A stretch of 64,000 bases of DNA from Opitutaceae bacterium TAV5. GTDB taxonomy: Bacteria; Verrucomicrobiota; Verrucomicrobiia; Opitutales; Opitutaceae. The notes under the pieces were generated by a model, which saw only the letters and a program-made list of their open reading frames with translations, searched no databases and had not been told where the DNA came from. Below, one piece after another: positions 27,065-35,920 of this stretch. Every line of letters begins with the position of its first letter. Within the stretch, counting starts at the first letter, position 1. Made by a program: the position numbers and the translations under genes. The stretch is taken from positions 62,001 through 126,000 of the forward strand of contig CP007053.1 of the NCBI GenBank assembly GCA_000242935.3, given 5' to 3'.

Positions 27065-27892
27065 ATGAACTCATCGCGTTCCCGGCTCATCTCCGCTCTC
27101 GCCACCAGTCCCGCCCGCTTGCTGGACGGATGGCACACGCTTGCCTCGCTGCTCGACGACGGCGAAATCCCGCTTCCGTTTCACCCCGGCCTGCCCGCCG
27201 GCGTAACGGTGACGATCGATGCGCGCCTGCTCCGTCCCACCCAGAGCGTCGTCGGATTTCGCGAAGTCGCGGCCAAACGCAAGAACATCGAAAGCAAGAG
27301 CCGCCGGAAGCGCGTCGCCTGGCTCCGGAAAAAAAGTGTCCCCGTCGTCATCGGTCCGGGCGGCGTTCCCTGGATGGTGGACGGACACCACACGCTGCGC
27401 GCGCTGGTCGAAGCCGATGTCGGTGACAAGACCGCCTTCGGACACATCCTCGCCAACTGGTCCGGCCTCGACTCCGCCGTTTTCTGGCGCCGGATGCGCG
27501 AGAACAACTACGTTTACCTGCAAGTCCCCGGCAGCCGCACCCGCCTCTCTCCTGCAAGGTTGCCGGTTTCCCTCCTCGATCTGCAGGACGATCCCTGGCG
27601 CAGCCTGGCGTGGGCGGTCGGCAAAGCCGGCGTTTACGAGGTGCAGAACCACGTGTTTTTCCAGAAATTCCACTGGGCGGAATTTTTTCGCGTACGCATC
27701 ACCTGGGACGATTCCCGCAAGAAAAACTTCCGTCGCGCCGTGGTCACCGCCATGGAGCTCGCCTGCACACCCGCCGCCTCGCACCTGCCCGGCTGGCTGC
27801 CCTCCGGTGAAGCCGACGCCAACCCGGAAGATGCCGAAACCGCCCTCCTCGCCACCGATCTCGAGCTGGCCGCCGCGCTCCAGGGCGTGTGA
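27065..27892 (+). CDS. ParB-like nuclease-fold protein
   Basis: A 275-residue protein of the ParB/Sulfiredoxin-like superfamily (ParBc_2 type). The diagnostic part is VVIGPGGVPWMVDGHHTLRA (about residues 97-116), with the DGHH loop equivalent to the ExxR/nucleotide-binding loop of ParB. It is preceded by RPTQSVVGFREVAAKRKNI. The rest (VYLQVPGSRTRLSPARLPVS and beyond) is rich in aromatics. Start at 27065 chosen because sequence before it is not conserved-looking; an ATG at 27002 is also in frame. No chromosome-partitioning partner is nearby; stand-alone proteins of this fold can be enzymes or DNA-binding factors. Confidence 0.72.
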   Translation: MNSSRSRLISALATSPARLLDGWHTLASLLDDGEIPLPFHPGLPAGVTVTIDARLLRPTQSVVGFREVAAKRKNIESKSRRKRVAWLRKKSVPVVIGPGGVPWMVDGHHTLRALVEADVGDKTAFGHILANWSGLDSAVFWRRMRENNYVYLQVPGSRTRLSPARLPVSLLDLQDDPWRSLAWAVGKAGVYEVQNHVFFQKFHWAEFFRVRITWDDSRKKNFRRAVVTAMELACTPAASHLPGWLPSGEADANPEDAETALLATDLELAAALQGV

Positions 27893-27911
27893 GGAAACCG
27901 CGGCTCCTTCG

Positions 27912-30896
27912 CTACACCTTCGCCGACAGGCGGACGGTCTCCGTCACCCGGGCCAGCGTCCGGCGCACGATCGCCCGCGGATCGTTTTCCGCCAACACGC
28001 GTGCATCCTCGTGCACTGGCAACCCCGACGCACGGCGTGCGCAGGCGACGGCGTAGTGCAACTGCCAGGAATAATCCTCGCGCACCACCGACGCCGCCTG
28101 CCGCGCCGGTTCCGGCAACGCCACGGTCGAGTGGCCGGGATCACGCACGGCATGCGGAGCGGGCGTGGCCAGCAACCGGTCGAGAATGCCGGCGACACGA
28201 TCGCGTTCCCCTGCGGCCAGCGAGACGCGTTTCGCCAGCGCCTCGCAGGCGAGCGCCACGGCATTGCGCAGGTTGAGCACCAGCGAGGCATCCGCCGCCA
28301 GTTCTTCCAGCAAGGGCAGACTCGCCGGCGTGATGCAGCGCTTCAGGAGCGTGACCGCGGCATACCCGCGCGGCACGTAAAACCACTCCTGCTGCGGCCG
28401 GGTGATGTCGCGGGCCTTGTCGTCCTCGCGCTCCCGGATCGCCCGCCACAGGCGCGGCTCGGCCCGCCCGTCGCCCCACATCGCCAGGATCGCGGCGGCG
28501 CGCCACGAGGCCGTTGCATCGGGTGAAGACAGCAGGCCTCCAATCAGAGTCCGCACTTCACGGGCGGCATCGGAACGCACCGGAGCGAGATTGTCATTAC
28601 CTGCCCGATACAGATGCCAGAGGGCGGCCGTCGCCGGACCGGATTTCACCTCCTCGAGCCAGCGGGAGAGCGGGTCGGGCAGGGTGCGCTCCCGGTCGAA
28701 GAAATCGGGCGTCGCGACATTGCTACCAAAAGACGCCGCGAGGCCGGATGGCGGCGCCAGCTTCACCGCACCCGACGCCAGCAGGTGCGGGCGCAATTTT
28801 TCAAACGGCAGATCGCGACACGCCACCCCGTCGTGCACGGCCAGCGCGCAGCCGGCCCCGGCCGCTTCGCCGATGCGCTGGATGTCGCGCTGCATCCGGA
28901 ACGAATGGTGCGCTTCCTCGCTCACGCCGGCGGCGCGACAGGCCAGCATCACGTTTTTCAGACCGCGGGGGATGAGCATCCGGTAAGGGATTTCACACGC
29001 AAGGCGGCCGTACCACTGCTGGCAAACCCAGACCCAGAACGCGGCTTCGTCGCTCTCGAATTCATAATCGCGGGCATGATTGTCATAATGCCCTCCGGTG
29101 TACCCGATCGTATCCTTAAAACTGCGACGATTGATCAGGTCATCGAGCGTGAGTTCATAATCGGTCACGATATGGCGCGACTGGCGCAGCCCGAGCAGCG
29201 GGGCGATATACGTCGGATGATCGTCGGCGGTGTAGCGCGGTCGAACGTAGTGCGACAGACCGACAAGCCGGGCCCGGGTGAGATCGTTCTCGTCCGTCGG
29301 ATCGCAATAACCCGCGTCGTGGTTGGGGATTTGCATGCGCGCCACCTCGTCTTTGACAGTCGCGCGCCCGGAGGACTGGCTGTAGGCGTGCAGCACGCCG
29401 TCCCCGGCGCGCCCGAGCCGGCAGCTCGCGCCGGCTTTCGCGGCGAGATCGCCGTCGCCCGTCGCATCCACCCAGCCGTTCGCCCGCACGCGGAGCGGTC
29501 CGGCCGGTGTGGAAAACAGGGCGGACCCCACCCCGCCTTCTTTCGTCTCCACGGATACGAGCATGGCATTGTAAACGACTTCGACGCCGGCCTCGGCCAG
29601 CATGTCGTCGAGAACGATTTTTTTGGCCTCCGGATGAAACCCGCCCACCTGCCCGGCCGAGCCGAAGAGCGGCATGATGTCGCGGACCCGGCGATTGATT
29701 TCCTCCTGAAGACCTCCGGGCGTGCCGAAGTAATAGACATGAAACCCGCCGCCCGTGCCGATGCCGCCGGCAAACGGCATGGCTTCGAGCGCCAGCACAC
29801 GAGTTCCCGGGGTAGCACGCGCCGCGGCCATCGCCGCGACCGCCCCGCCGGTGCCGAGCCCGGCGATGGCGACGGAGGCTTCCCGTGGCGCGGGCTTTTT
29901 CTGCCAATCGCCCGCTTCCGCGGCTGTAGGGGCGTCGCTTGCGACGCCCGCCACACGTCTTTGCTGGTCCGTCCTGCATTCGCGGGCTTCGCAAGCGAAG
30001 CCCCTACCTCCGCCCGGCGCAGGCGTCCCGCATGTGGTGGCGCCGGCGGCAAACTTGTCCGCCACGGTTGCACCGCGTCCACCGAGATGCACGACGTTTC
30101 CCGCCAGCCTGGCCAGCTCCGGAGCCGCCCTGTATTTTCTGAACGGAATCACGCTGCCATGCGTAAGCACCGCGCCTTTCAGGTCCGCTTCCGGAATCGC
30201 CGCACGCAGAGCGCGCAGGGCAGGCAACCAGGCGCGTCGCGGTTGTGCGAAATCGCCGGGAAGATCGATCCGCAGGATCTGTTCTCCGGGCCAGAGGCCG
30301 GGATGCCAACGGAGGCGAGCGGCGGCGGGAAGCCCGGCCGGTACCGGGATATCCGAAGCCGGAGACGAGCCGGACGTCCCCAGCCGGAAGGTGATAGTGA
30401 TGACCTGCTCATCGGGCTGCGGTGCCTGCCAGCCGGGAACACACAGCGTCGCCAGTTCGCCCGCATCGGTGGCGTCGATCCATTCGCGAGCCGACAACCG
30501 GTGCAGTCCGGACTTCGTGCCGATGGTCACGGAGCGGATTGAATCATCCACGGCCGTTGCGACGGAAACCGGCACGGCATGGTAAAGAACGGGGATCGCT
30601 TGCGTGCGCAGATGGTCACTGGCGAGGATTTCGGCGATGGCTCCGTCGATCCGCCCGCCGCGCACGGCGCCGTGTGCGTCAAGACGAGCAAGCCATTCCC
30701 GCCAGAGCGGGTCGGCCGATTCGCCGGTATCGGTCGCGAACGACCAGGCGCATTCGGAAACCGGCGACGCATGCCGGTCGAGAAGCAACGCCTTCCGGCC
30801 CGCCCGATGAAGTGCAAGCGTGGCGGCAAAACCGGAGCAACCGGCTCCGAAAATGACAGTATCCCAAGCGGTGTCGTAAATGTCGGCGGGTTTCAT
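27912..30896 (-). CDS. Tandem FAD-dependent oxidoreductase with REP-encoded linker and C-terminal repeat domain
   Basis: A 994-residue protein with two flavoprotein halves. Half 1 has a Rossmann motif GAGCSG at 17-22. Half 2 has GLGTGG at 346-351, followed by LALEAMPFAGGIGTGGGFHV, typical of FAD_oxidored-type dehydrogenases. The linker around residues 297-324 is encoded by a palindromic REP doublet. Residues about 760-990 are Ala/Leu/Arg-rich helices (DAAREVRTLIGGLL, ATASWRAAAILAMWGDGRAE) that resemble HEAT-like repeats. No signal peptide. It follows the esterase/beta-helix gene after 232 nt containing an operator-like palindrome and another REP doublet. It may oxidise sugars or sugar acids released by the pectin-type enzymes (inference). 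Confidence 0.82.
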   Translation of the reverse strand: MKPADIYDTAWDTVIFGAGCSGFAATLALHRAGRKALLLDRHASPVSECAWSFATDTGESADPLWREWLARLDAHGAVRGGRIDGAIAEILASDHLRTQAIPVLYHAVPVSVATAVDDSIRSVTIGTKSGLHRLSAREWIDATDAGELATLCVPGWQAPQPDEQVITITFRLGTSGSSPASDIPVPAGLPAAARLRWHPGLWPGEQILRIDLPGDFAQPRRAWLPALRALRAAIPEADLKGAVLTHGSVIPFRKYRAAPELARLAGNVVHLGGRGATVADKFAAGATTCGTPAPGGGRGFACEARECRTDQQRRVAGVASDAPTAAEAGDWQKKPAPREASVAIAGLGTGGAVAAMAAARATPGTRVLALEAMPFAGGIGTGGGFHVYYFGTPGGLQEEINRRVRDIMPLFGSAGQVGGFHPEAKKIVLDDMLAEAGVEVVYNAMLVSVETKEGGVGSALFSTPAGPLRVRANGWVDATGDGDLAAKAGASCRLGRAGDGVLHAYSQSSGRATVKDEVARMQIPNHDAGYCDPTDENDLTRARLVGLSHYVRPRYTADDHPTYIAPLLGLRQSRHIVTDYELTLDDLINRRSFKDTIGYTGGHYDNHARDYEFESDEAAFWVWVCQQWYGRLACEIPYRMLIPRGLKNVMLACRAAGVSEEAHHSFRMQRDIQRIGEAAGAGCALAVHDGVACRDLPFEKLRPHLLASGAVKLAPPSGLAASFGSNVATPDFFDRERTLPDPLSRWLEEVKSGPATAALWHLYRAGNDNLAPVRSDAAREVRTLIGGLLSSPDATASWRAAAILAMWGDGRAEPRLWRAIREREDDKARDITRPQQEWFYVPRGYAAVTLLKRCITPASLPLLEELAADASLVLNLRNAVALACEALAKRVSLAAGERDRVAGILDRLLATPAPHAVRDPGHSTVALPEPARQAASVVREDYSWQLHYAVACARRASGLPVHEDARVLAENDPRAIVRRTLARVTETVRLSAKV
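29926..30007. repeat. Intragenic REP doublet (BIME-like)
   Basis: Two 25-nt units in opposite orientation, 29926-29950 and 29983-30007, both start GTAGGGGC from the outside. They match at 23 of 25 positions. Each unit is itself a perfect hairpin: GGCGTCGC-TT-GCGACGCC in one and GGGCTTCGC-AA-GCGAAGCCC in the other. The two differences are compensatory within each unit's own stem. This is the layout of REP doublets. It lies in frame inside the flavoprotein gene, between its two Rossmann halves. Confidence 0.85.
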
Positions 30897-30953
30897 GATG
30901 TGGCGATGGGACAGGGAAGGAACGCAGGCGATAACAGGAGACGACGGCGCCCG

Positions 30954-30971
30954 TGCTTTACATATAGCAAA
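30954..30971. promoter_or_regulatory. Putative LacI-type operator upstream of the flavoprotein gene
   Basis: TGCTTTACATATAGCAAA, 58 nt upstream of the flavoprotein start. It matches the near-palindrome TTGCnTTACATAAnGCAA seen at other module heads of this window. It suggests the flavoprotein can be expressed under control of one of the LacI-type regulators, separately from the genes before it. Confidence 0.5.
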
Positions 30972-31014
30972 GAACCCGGCGACGTCGTCAGGGTAACTGC
31001 TGTTACGCGGGCAT

Positions 31015-31108
31015 GGGACGTGGCGCGGGCGTCTCGCCCGCAGACGGCGCGGAGCGCCGCCTGTAACAGGGGTCTCGCAGAGCGGGCGAGACGCCCGCGC
31101 CACGTCCC
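31015..31108. repeat. REP-like doublet with perfect 27-bp inverted arms
   Basis: Arms 31015-31041 and 31082-31108 are perfect inverted copies (starting GGGACGTGGCGCGGGCGTCT). Each contains its own hairpin GCGGGCG-TCT-CGCCCGC. The 40-nt centre holds a further GC-rich stem. The element lies between the esterase/beta-helix stop codon and the flavoprotein gene, so it may terminate or stabilise the upstream transcript. It belongs to a different sequence family from the GTAG-headed elements. Confidence 0.8.
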
Positions 31109-31128
31109 GCCTGCCCGTCCCTCCTCCA

Positions 31129-33618
31129 TCAGGGGCGGGGAAGCACCGGCATCGGTTCGCCCCAGGACAGGGCGCCCGCATCCGGAGCGGTTCCCTTGAA
31201 ATAGCCTGGCGAACATCCGGGAAGCGGCCGCTGCAAATGACTCGACAGGTCTGCTCCACGCCCGCGAGCCGGACTGTTTTCGAGCAGGCTGAAATCACCT
31301 TCGCGGGCGTTCGCAAAACCGGGAGCGAGTTCGGTCCACAGGCTGTTTTTGTCGATGCCGAGCCGGTGCGCCCGAGCTTCGCCTTGCGACCAGCGGGGAT
31401 CGGTGCCGCTGCGGGTATACACATTGTAGTCGGCCTTCCAGTTGGGTTCCACCGAACCGCCGGCGGGTGCATTCAGGAACCAGTAGGCAGAATTCCAGAG
31501 GTTGTTGAAATAATGATACTCCGGGACACCGATTCCGGTGACTTTGTTGGACACGATGGCGGCGGCGGATGAAGCGAAGGTGTTGTGGTAAATGTAAACA
31601 GCGGCGGGCTTGAGCGGAACATTGCCCCCGAAATTGCGCACATCCTCCCGGTTTTCGAAAAAAATGTTCCGGTTGATGTAAAGCGGCCCTGTCGTTGGAG
31701 CCTTGATACGGATGCCGACAAAACAGCGGCTGACGATGTTGTCATGCCATTGGGTGTCGATCTGGGCTCCGGCGGTTTCGAGGCCGTCGTCGCACATGAT
31801 GTCGATGCGGTTGTGATGGACGCGCACGCCGCGGTCCCTGTCGCCAAAGGGGCGGGCGCTGATGCCGTCCCAATGATCGTGGATGTAGTTGTCGTGAATA
31901 TCGTGCCCGCCGGTGTTTTCCCGGATCTCAATGCCGTAGCGGTCCAGCCATCCGCCACGTTTGTGAACACGCCAGTGATCGGTGGCGCCGGGGCGGGCGT
32001 GCGGGTTGGCCCCGTCGTAGGGATCCCAGGAGATACGATTACGACGGACGATGGCAGCGGTGGCGTTGGCGTGCAGAAGAATCCCGAAATCGATCGCCCT
32101 GATGGTGTTGTTTTCGAGAATGGCGGCGGCGGCGTTTGTCACACGAATGCCGGCGGCGGCACGACGGAATTCCAGACCACGCACGATGCAGTGGCCGGTG
32201 TTGTCGATCTTTACGAGCGCATCGTTTTTGTCGCGGGAAGAAAGGGTGAGTGCAAGCGTGTGGGGGTCCTTGTCGCCGCGCACGCGGAGGAGGAGTTGCC
32301 TGTGTTCCGGGAGATAGATGGCGAGCGCGCCGACACCACCGTTCCAGCCGGATTCGCCGACTCCGTTGGCAAGGAGACGGGGCCATTCCCAGATTTCGCC
32401 CATTGGCGCCTTGCCGGGACGGGTCATGCTCTCGCGAAGCATGACGATGACTTTCTCGTCGAGCGTGACGGTGAACACGGGTTCGGAGACGGCGAGGCGG
32501 TAAACACCGGGCGCGATGTCGGGCGCAGGCTCCCAGGGTTGGGGACCGGAGCGACTGCCATCGAGAATGGCGCCGGGTTCTCCTTCGAGCGTGACAGGAT
32601 TGTCAGGTGTTCCCGATCGACGAAAGGTGACGTATTCGTGATAAATGCCGGGATGCACGCGAACCGTGTCTCCGGGGCCGGCAAGATCGAGGGCGGCCTG
32701 GATGCTGGCAAAGGGCGCATCCACCGAGCCGGAGGCGGCTCCGGCAACAGCGGTGTCTCCGGTTTGCCGCGAGACGTGCAGGACACGACCGGTACCGGCA
32801 ATCGGCGTCCTGGCGGACTCCGGAGTGGGAGGAGAACCGGCGCCGTCACCTGCGATCGCCGTTTTGGAGACAAGCTCCGGAGCGATGCCGGCCAGGCGGC
32901 GGGCGACAAGACGGGCGAGCTCGCGAGCGCCGGCTTCGGTGAAGTGAGTGCGGTCACCGCGTCCGGTGCGCCCGGGATGCTCAAGGTTGTTCACCGTGAA
33001 GGCGGCGGAACCTTCTTCGCCGAGCTTTTCAAAAAGGTCTCCACTGTCCGCATACAGATCGACGAGAGGGGCGCCGCTTTCGCTGGCGACAGCGTGCATC
33101 GCTTCGGAATACGTAGCCAGCTCCGTGGTGAGACGACCGGAGCGAAACATGCGGCGATGGGGAGGAGTCACGAGAACAGGCATCGCTCCGGAGGCGCGGG
33201 CTTCGTCGATGTAGCGCCGGAGATTTTCCCGGAAGCCGGTGGCGGCGTCGGTGGCTTCAGGTTTTTCTTTCGGGTGGGAATCGTTGTGCCCGAATTGTAT
33301 GAGGACATAGGCGGGTTTTGCAGCAAGGGCGCGCTGCCAGCGTTCGGCAGGAAACGTTTTGGTGCTGGCACCGCCTTTGGCTTCGTTCCGGATGCGCACA
33401 CCGGGAGCGAGAAATTCCGGCAGTATCTGTCCCCAACCGCGGCGGGGTGAAGCGTCGCTGTAGTTGCAAACCGTGGAGTCGCCGATGATGGAGATGACCG
33501 ATCCTGGCCCAGGCGCCGCTCCGGTTGCAGTGTCGGCAGCGACAACGGCGGAAGTCGCAGCAATGACGGCCAACACGCCGGCTATGGCGGGGAAGTGGCG
33601 TTCGATAAATCGGTGCAT
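31129..33618 (-). CDS. Secreted SGNH esterase (CE12-like) fused to a right-handed parallel beta-helix
   Basis: An 829-residue exported protein with a signal peptide at 1-28. Residues about 40-235 are an SGNH hydrolase: GDST with nucleophile S48, GHND at 110-113, and DRTHF with D222 and H225. This is the layout of rhamnogalacturonan acetylesterases (CE12). From about 280 onwards comes a pectate-lyase-like beta-helix (FASIQAALDLAGPGDTVRVH, ILENNTIRAIDFGILLHANA, HDIHDNYIHDHWDGISARPF). It would remove acetyl groups and bind or cleave a pectic backbone with the same polypeptide. It ends the pseudopilin/PEP-CTERM operon, 26 nt after the PEP-CTERM gene. Confidence 0.87.
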   Translation of the reverse strand: MHRFIERHFPAIAGVLAVIAATSAVVAADTATGAAPGPGSVISIIGDSTVCNYSDASPRRGWGQILPEFLAPGVRIRNEAKGGASTKTFPAERWQRALAAKPAYVLIQFGHNDSHPKEKPEATDAATGFRENLRRYIDEARASGAMPVLVTPPHRRMFRSGRLTTELATYSEAMHAVASESGAPLVDLYADSGDLFEKLGEEGSAAFTVNNLEHPGRTGRGDRTHFTEAGARELARLVARRLAGIAPELVSKTAIAGDGAGSPPTPESARTPIAGTGRVLHVSRQTGDTAVAGAASGSVDAPFASIQAALDLAGPGDTVRVHPGIYHEYVTFRRSGTPDNPVTLEGEPGAILDGSRSGPQPWEPAPDIAPGVYRLAVSEPVFTVTLDEKVIVMLRESMTRPGKAPMGEIWEWPRLLANGVGESGWNGGVGALAIYLPEHRQLLLRVRGDKDPHTLALTLSSRDKNDALVKIDNTGHCIVRGLEFRRAAAGIRVTNAAAAILENNTIRAIDFGILLHANATAAIVRRNRISWDPYDGANPHARPGATDHWRVHKRGGWLDRYGIEIRENTGGHDIHDNYIHDHWDGISARPFGDRDRGVRVHHNRIDIMCDDGLETAGAQIDTQWHDNIVSRCFVGIRIKAPTTGPLYINRNIFFENREDVRNFGGNVPLKPAAVYIYHNTFASSAAAIVSNKVTGIGVPEYHYFNNLWNSAYWFLNAPAGGSVEPNWKADYNVYTRSGTDPRWSQGEARAHRLGIDKNSLWTELAPGFANAREGDFSLLENSPARGRGADLSSHLQRPLPGCSPGYFKGTAPDAGALSWGEPMPVLPRP

Positions 33619-33644
33619 TTTTGAATGCCTGATGATGGTGTGAG

Positions 33645-35012
33645 TCAGGCCCGAAGGGCGGCGAGTTTGCGCCGGAATGCCGCGAACCCGAGAATGGCGA
33701 GCGCACCGGACAGGGTCGTGGCCGCAGGCTCGGGAACGGCTGCGCCGATAGTAAAACCGCTGGTGAGTTCGGTGAACGAAAGCGTTCCGCTTTGGCCGGT
33801 TGCTCCAAAATTGATGTAGGAGACAGTGGCATCCTGGAAAGCATTTGATCCGGCGATGGAGAGCAATCCGGTGTAGTTGTTGTTGAATACGCCTGTGTTT
33901 CCAAAGTCGATGGTGAAGGTGGCTTCTCCCGCGCCGGAGAGGCGAAGGTCACCGGTAATGTTCAGGGATGACACAGCGTCGAGGTTGAAGCCGATAATCG
34001 CGCCGCTTTCCATGTCCATGTTTCCCAGCGAAAGCGCATTGCCCGCGACAAAAGTGGCTCCGGCTGAAACGGCCAGATCGCCCTCCGGCGCGAGGCTGCC
34101 GCTGACAACCAGAGTTCCCGCCTCGACAGTTGTCCCGCCGGTATGCGTGAGCGAGCCGGAGAGTTCCTGCCTGCCTGTTCCGGTCTTCAGGAGAGCGAGT
34201 GTGCCGCCAGCGCCGTCGGTTAATGTTGTCGTGGCGGTGAAGGTGGTGGCGGCGTCGGTGTCGATAACAAGGGTCACGGCGTGGACGCCCGTAGAGGCGG
34301 CGGTCTTCGAGGCGGCGATTACAGCGACGGCTCCCGTGCTCTGGGAGATGCTCTTGACCGTCACAGTCCGGGTGGTGGCGGCCCCGGTACTGTTGACGAG
34401 ATTGATCGTCCGGCTGCTTGTCCCGCCGCCGGTGAAGTTCACCTGACCGAGGCTGTAGTCGCTGTTCACATTCAGGTCGATGGCCGCGCTGCCGTTGCTG
34501 GTGCCCATCGTGACCGCGCCGACAGAAAGGCTTTTCAGGGCAGTCGCCGCGGTGGTGCTTCCAAACCGGTATGTTCCGGTTGTCAGCGAGAGAGAGGCGA
34601 TCGTCAGGTCGAGCGTCGAGTCGCCGTCACCGGCAAACAGCACGGTGTTGCTGTTGGCCGATTTTGTGAGTGTCCCCGCGAGGGCGAATGTGCGCGCTCC
34701 GCCGGCGGCGCGCAACGTCAGCGTAGTGCCGCCACTGCCGGCGACTGACAGATTGTTGATGGAGAAATCGCCGTTGAGATTGACCGCGGTGGAAGAGCTC
34801 AGCCCGGAGAATACGGCATTGTCGGTATCGGCGGCGGGAGCGCCTTCGGAGGGAGACCATCTGGCATTGGCGCCCGTCCAGTCGTGGCCGGTGGTTCCGG
34901 TTGTCGTCCAGGTGTAGTCGGTGGCGCGGGCGAACGGGCCGGCGGTGGCAAGGATGGCAAGCAGGCCGGACGCGACGATGGCGGGGATCAGGGCATGTTT
35001 TTGTCGTTTCAT
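33645..35012 (-). CDS. PEP-CTERM protein with autotransporter-type beta repeats
   Basis: A 455-residue exported protein (MKRQKHALIPAIVASGLLAI; cleavage likely after ATAGPFARA). The body is rich in Thr/Ser/Gly beta repeats (DYTWTTTGTTGHDWTGANAR, GGTTVEAGTLVVSGSLAPEG). The C-terminal sorting signal is PEPAATTLSGALAILGFAAF, then RRKLAALRA. It sits between a pseudopilin gene and the esterase/beta-helix gene, all on the minus strand with short gaps (85 and 26 nt). Probably an exosortase-processed surface component. Confidence 0.88.
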   Translation of the reverse strand: MKRQKHALIPAIVASGLLAILATAGPFARATDYTWTTTGTTGHDWTGANARWSPSEGAPAADTDNAVFSGLSSSTAVNLNGDFSINNLSVAGSGGTTLTLRAAGGARTFALAGTLTKSANSNTVLFAGDGDSTLDLTIASLSLTTGTYRFGSTTAATALKSLSVGAVTMGTSNGSAAIDLNVNSDYSLGQVNFTGGGTSSRTINLVNSTGAATTRTVTVKSISQSTGAVAVIAASKTAASTGVHAVTLVIDTDAATTFTATTTLTDGAGGTLALLKTGTGRQELSGSLTHTGGTTVEAGTLVVSGSLAPEGDLAVSAGATFVAGNALSLGNMDMESGAIIGFNLDAVSSLNITGDLRLSGAGEATFTIDFGNTGVFNNNYTGLLSIAGSNAFQDATVSYINFGATGQSGTLSFTELTSGFTIGAAVPEPAATTLSGALAILGFAAFRRKLAALRA

Positions 35013-35097
35013 GATGAATACAGGATGAGCGGTTGATGTGTGGACGGCCTGGTGGCAAGAGGTGGACGGGAGGGACGCAACCTGCGGGAGGGGGCGG

Positions 35098-35853
35098 TCA
35101 AAGATCGGCGTCCTTGACGTCTGTTCCGAGGGCTTTGACGTGACCATCGAAGAAAAGGTAGTTGCGTTTGTCGCCATGCACAGGATTCGGAGCAGTGGGT
35201 TTCAGGCCGGAATCCCTGCGCTCGTCGGCATCGCGCATCACGTAGGTACGCGCGGGGTTGGCGATTCGCTGAAGTTTCAGGGAAGGTATCGCCTTGCTGG
35301 TGTTTCCGAACGGGCGGCTGTCCGCGCCATCGACATCGTTGGCCGTAAGTTTGTAAATGGCTGCGTTGGTGTTGCTGACGAGTTCAGGGCATTCGACAGC
35401 GAAAGCGGGACAAATAAACGACCGCACCACGACAGGAGTGTTGTCCTCCGGGAGGGGCACCGCCATGCAGGGAGCAAGATGCCGGGCCAGGGTGTTCCAG
35501 CCACCGCCAAACGAAATACAGGCAGGCGAACGCGTCGCGAGGGCAACATGGCCCGCGTTTTTCTGCCCGGGCAGATTGCCGTTATTTTCCTCCGCGTAGA
35601 GGAGCAGGGCCACACCGATCTGGCGCAGATTGGACTGGCAGTTGGCCGAGCGGGCCAGTTGCCGCACCTTGCCAAGCCCCCCCAGGACAAGAGCGGCAAG
35701 GATCCCGATGATGGCAATGACAGCCAGCAGTTCGATGAGCGTGAAAGCAGCCGTACGCGCGATCCTTCGGGGAGATCTGCCGGATGGCGTCAGGCGTTGC
35801 ACCGCACGAGGAAGACGGTGCCGGAGTCGTGTCGGTAATGAGGATGGGGTCAT
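35098..35853 (-). CDS. Pseudopilin-like protein with H-X9-DG motif (regulator 1 module)
   Basis: A 251-residue protein from the ATG at 35853 (MTPSSLPTRL). The long basic leader ends [20 protein letters not shown], with Ala rather than Gly at -1 and Glu at +5. The C-terminal part has VHGDKRNYLFFDGHVKAL (H-X9-DG). It is the first gene of an operon with a PEP-CTERM protein and the esterase/beta-helix protein, and is divergent from LacI-type regulator 1 across a palindromic operator. Confidence 0.88.
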   Translation of the reverse strand: MTPSSLPTRLRHRLPRAVQRLTPSGRSPRRIARTAAFTLIELLAVIAIIGILAALVLGGLGKVRQLARSANCQSNLRQIGVALLLYAEENNGNLPGQKNAGHVALATRSPACISFGGGWNTLARHLAPCMAVPLPEDNTPVVVRSFICPAFAVECPELVSNTNAAIYKLTANDVDGADSRPFGNTSKAIPSLKLQRIANPARTYVMRDADERRDSGLKPTAPNPVHGDKRNYLFFDGHVKALGTDVKDADL

Positions 35854-35897
35854 GAGAAGTTGTATGGGGGGGAAAGGTTTTGAGTGGAAGTGTGGTC

Positions 35898-35910
35898 TTA
35901 TGTTACATAA
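35898..35910. promoter_or_regulatory. Perfect palindrome TTATGT-T-ACATAA between regulator 1 and its module
   Basis: A 13-bp perfect palindrome with a central T, 10 nt upstream of the regulator 1 start codon and 45 nt upstream of the divergent pseudopilin start. A longer version (TTATGTTACATAACAAA) aligns with the TTACATA core found at the other module heads. The position suits repression of both transcripts by the regulator. Confidence 0.55.
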
Positions 35911-35920
35911 CAAAACCATC

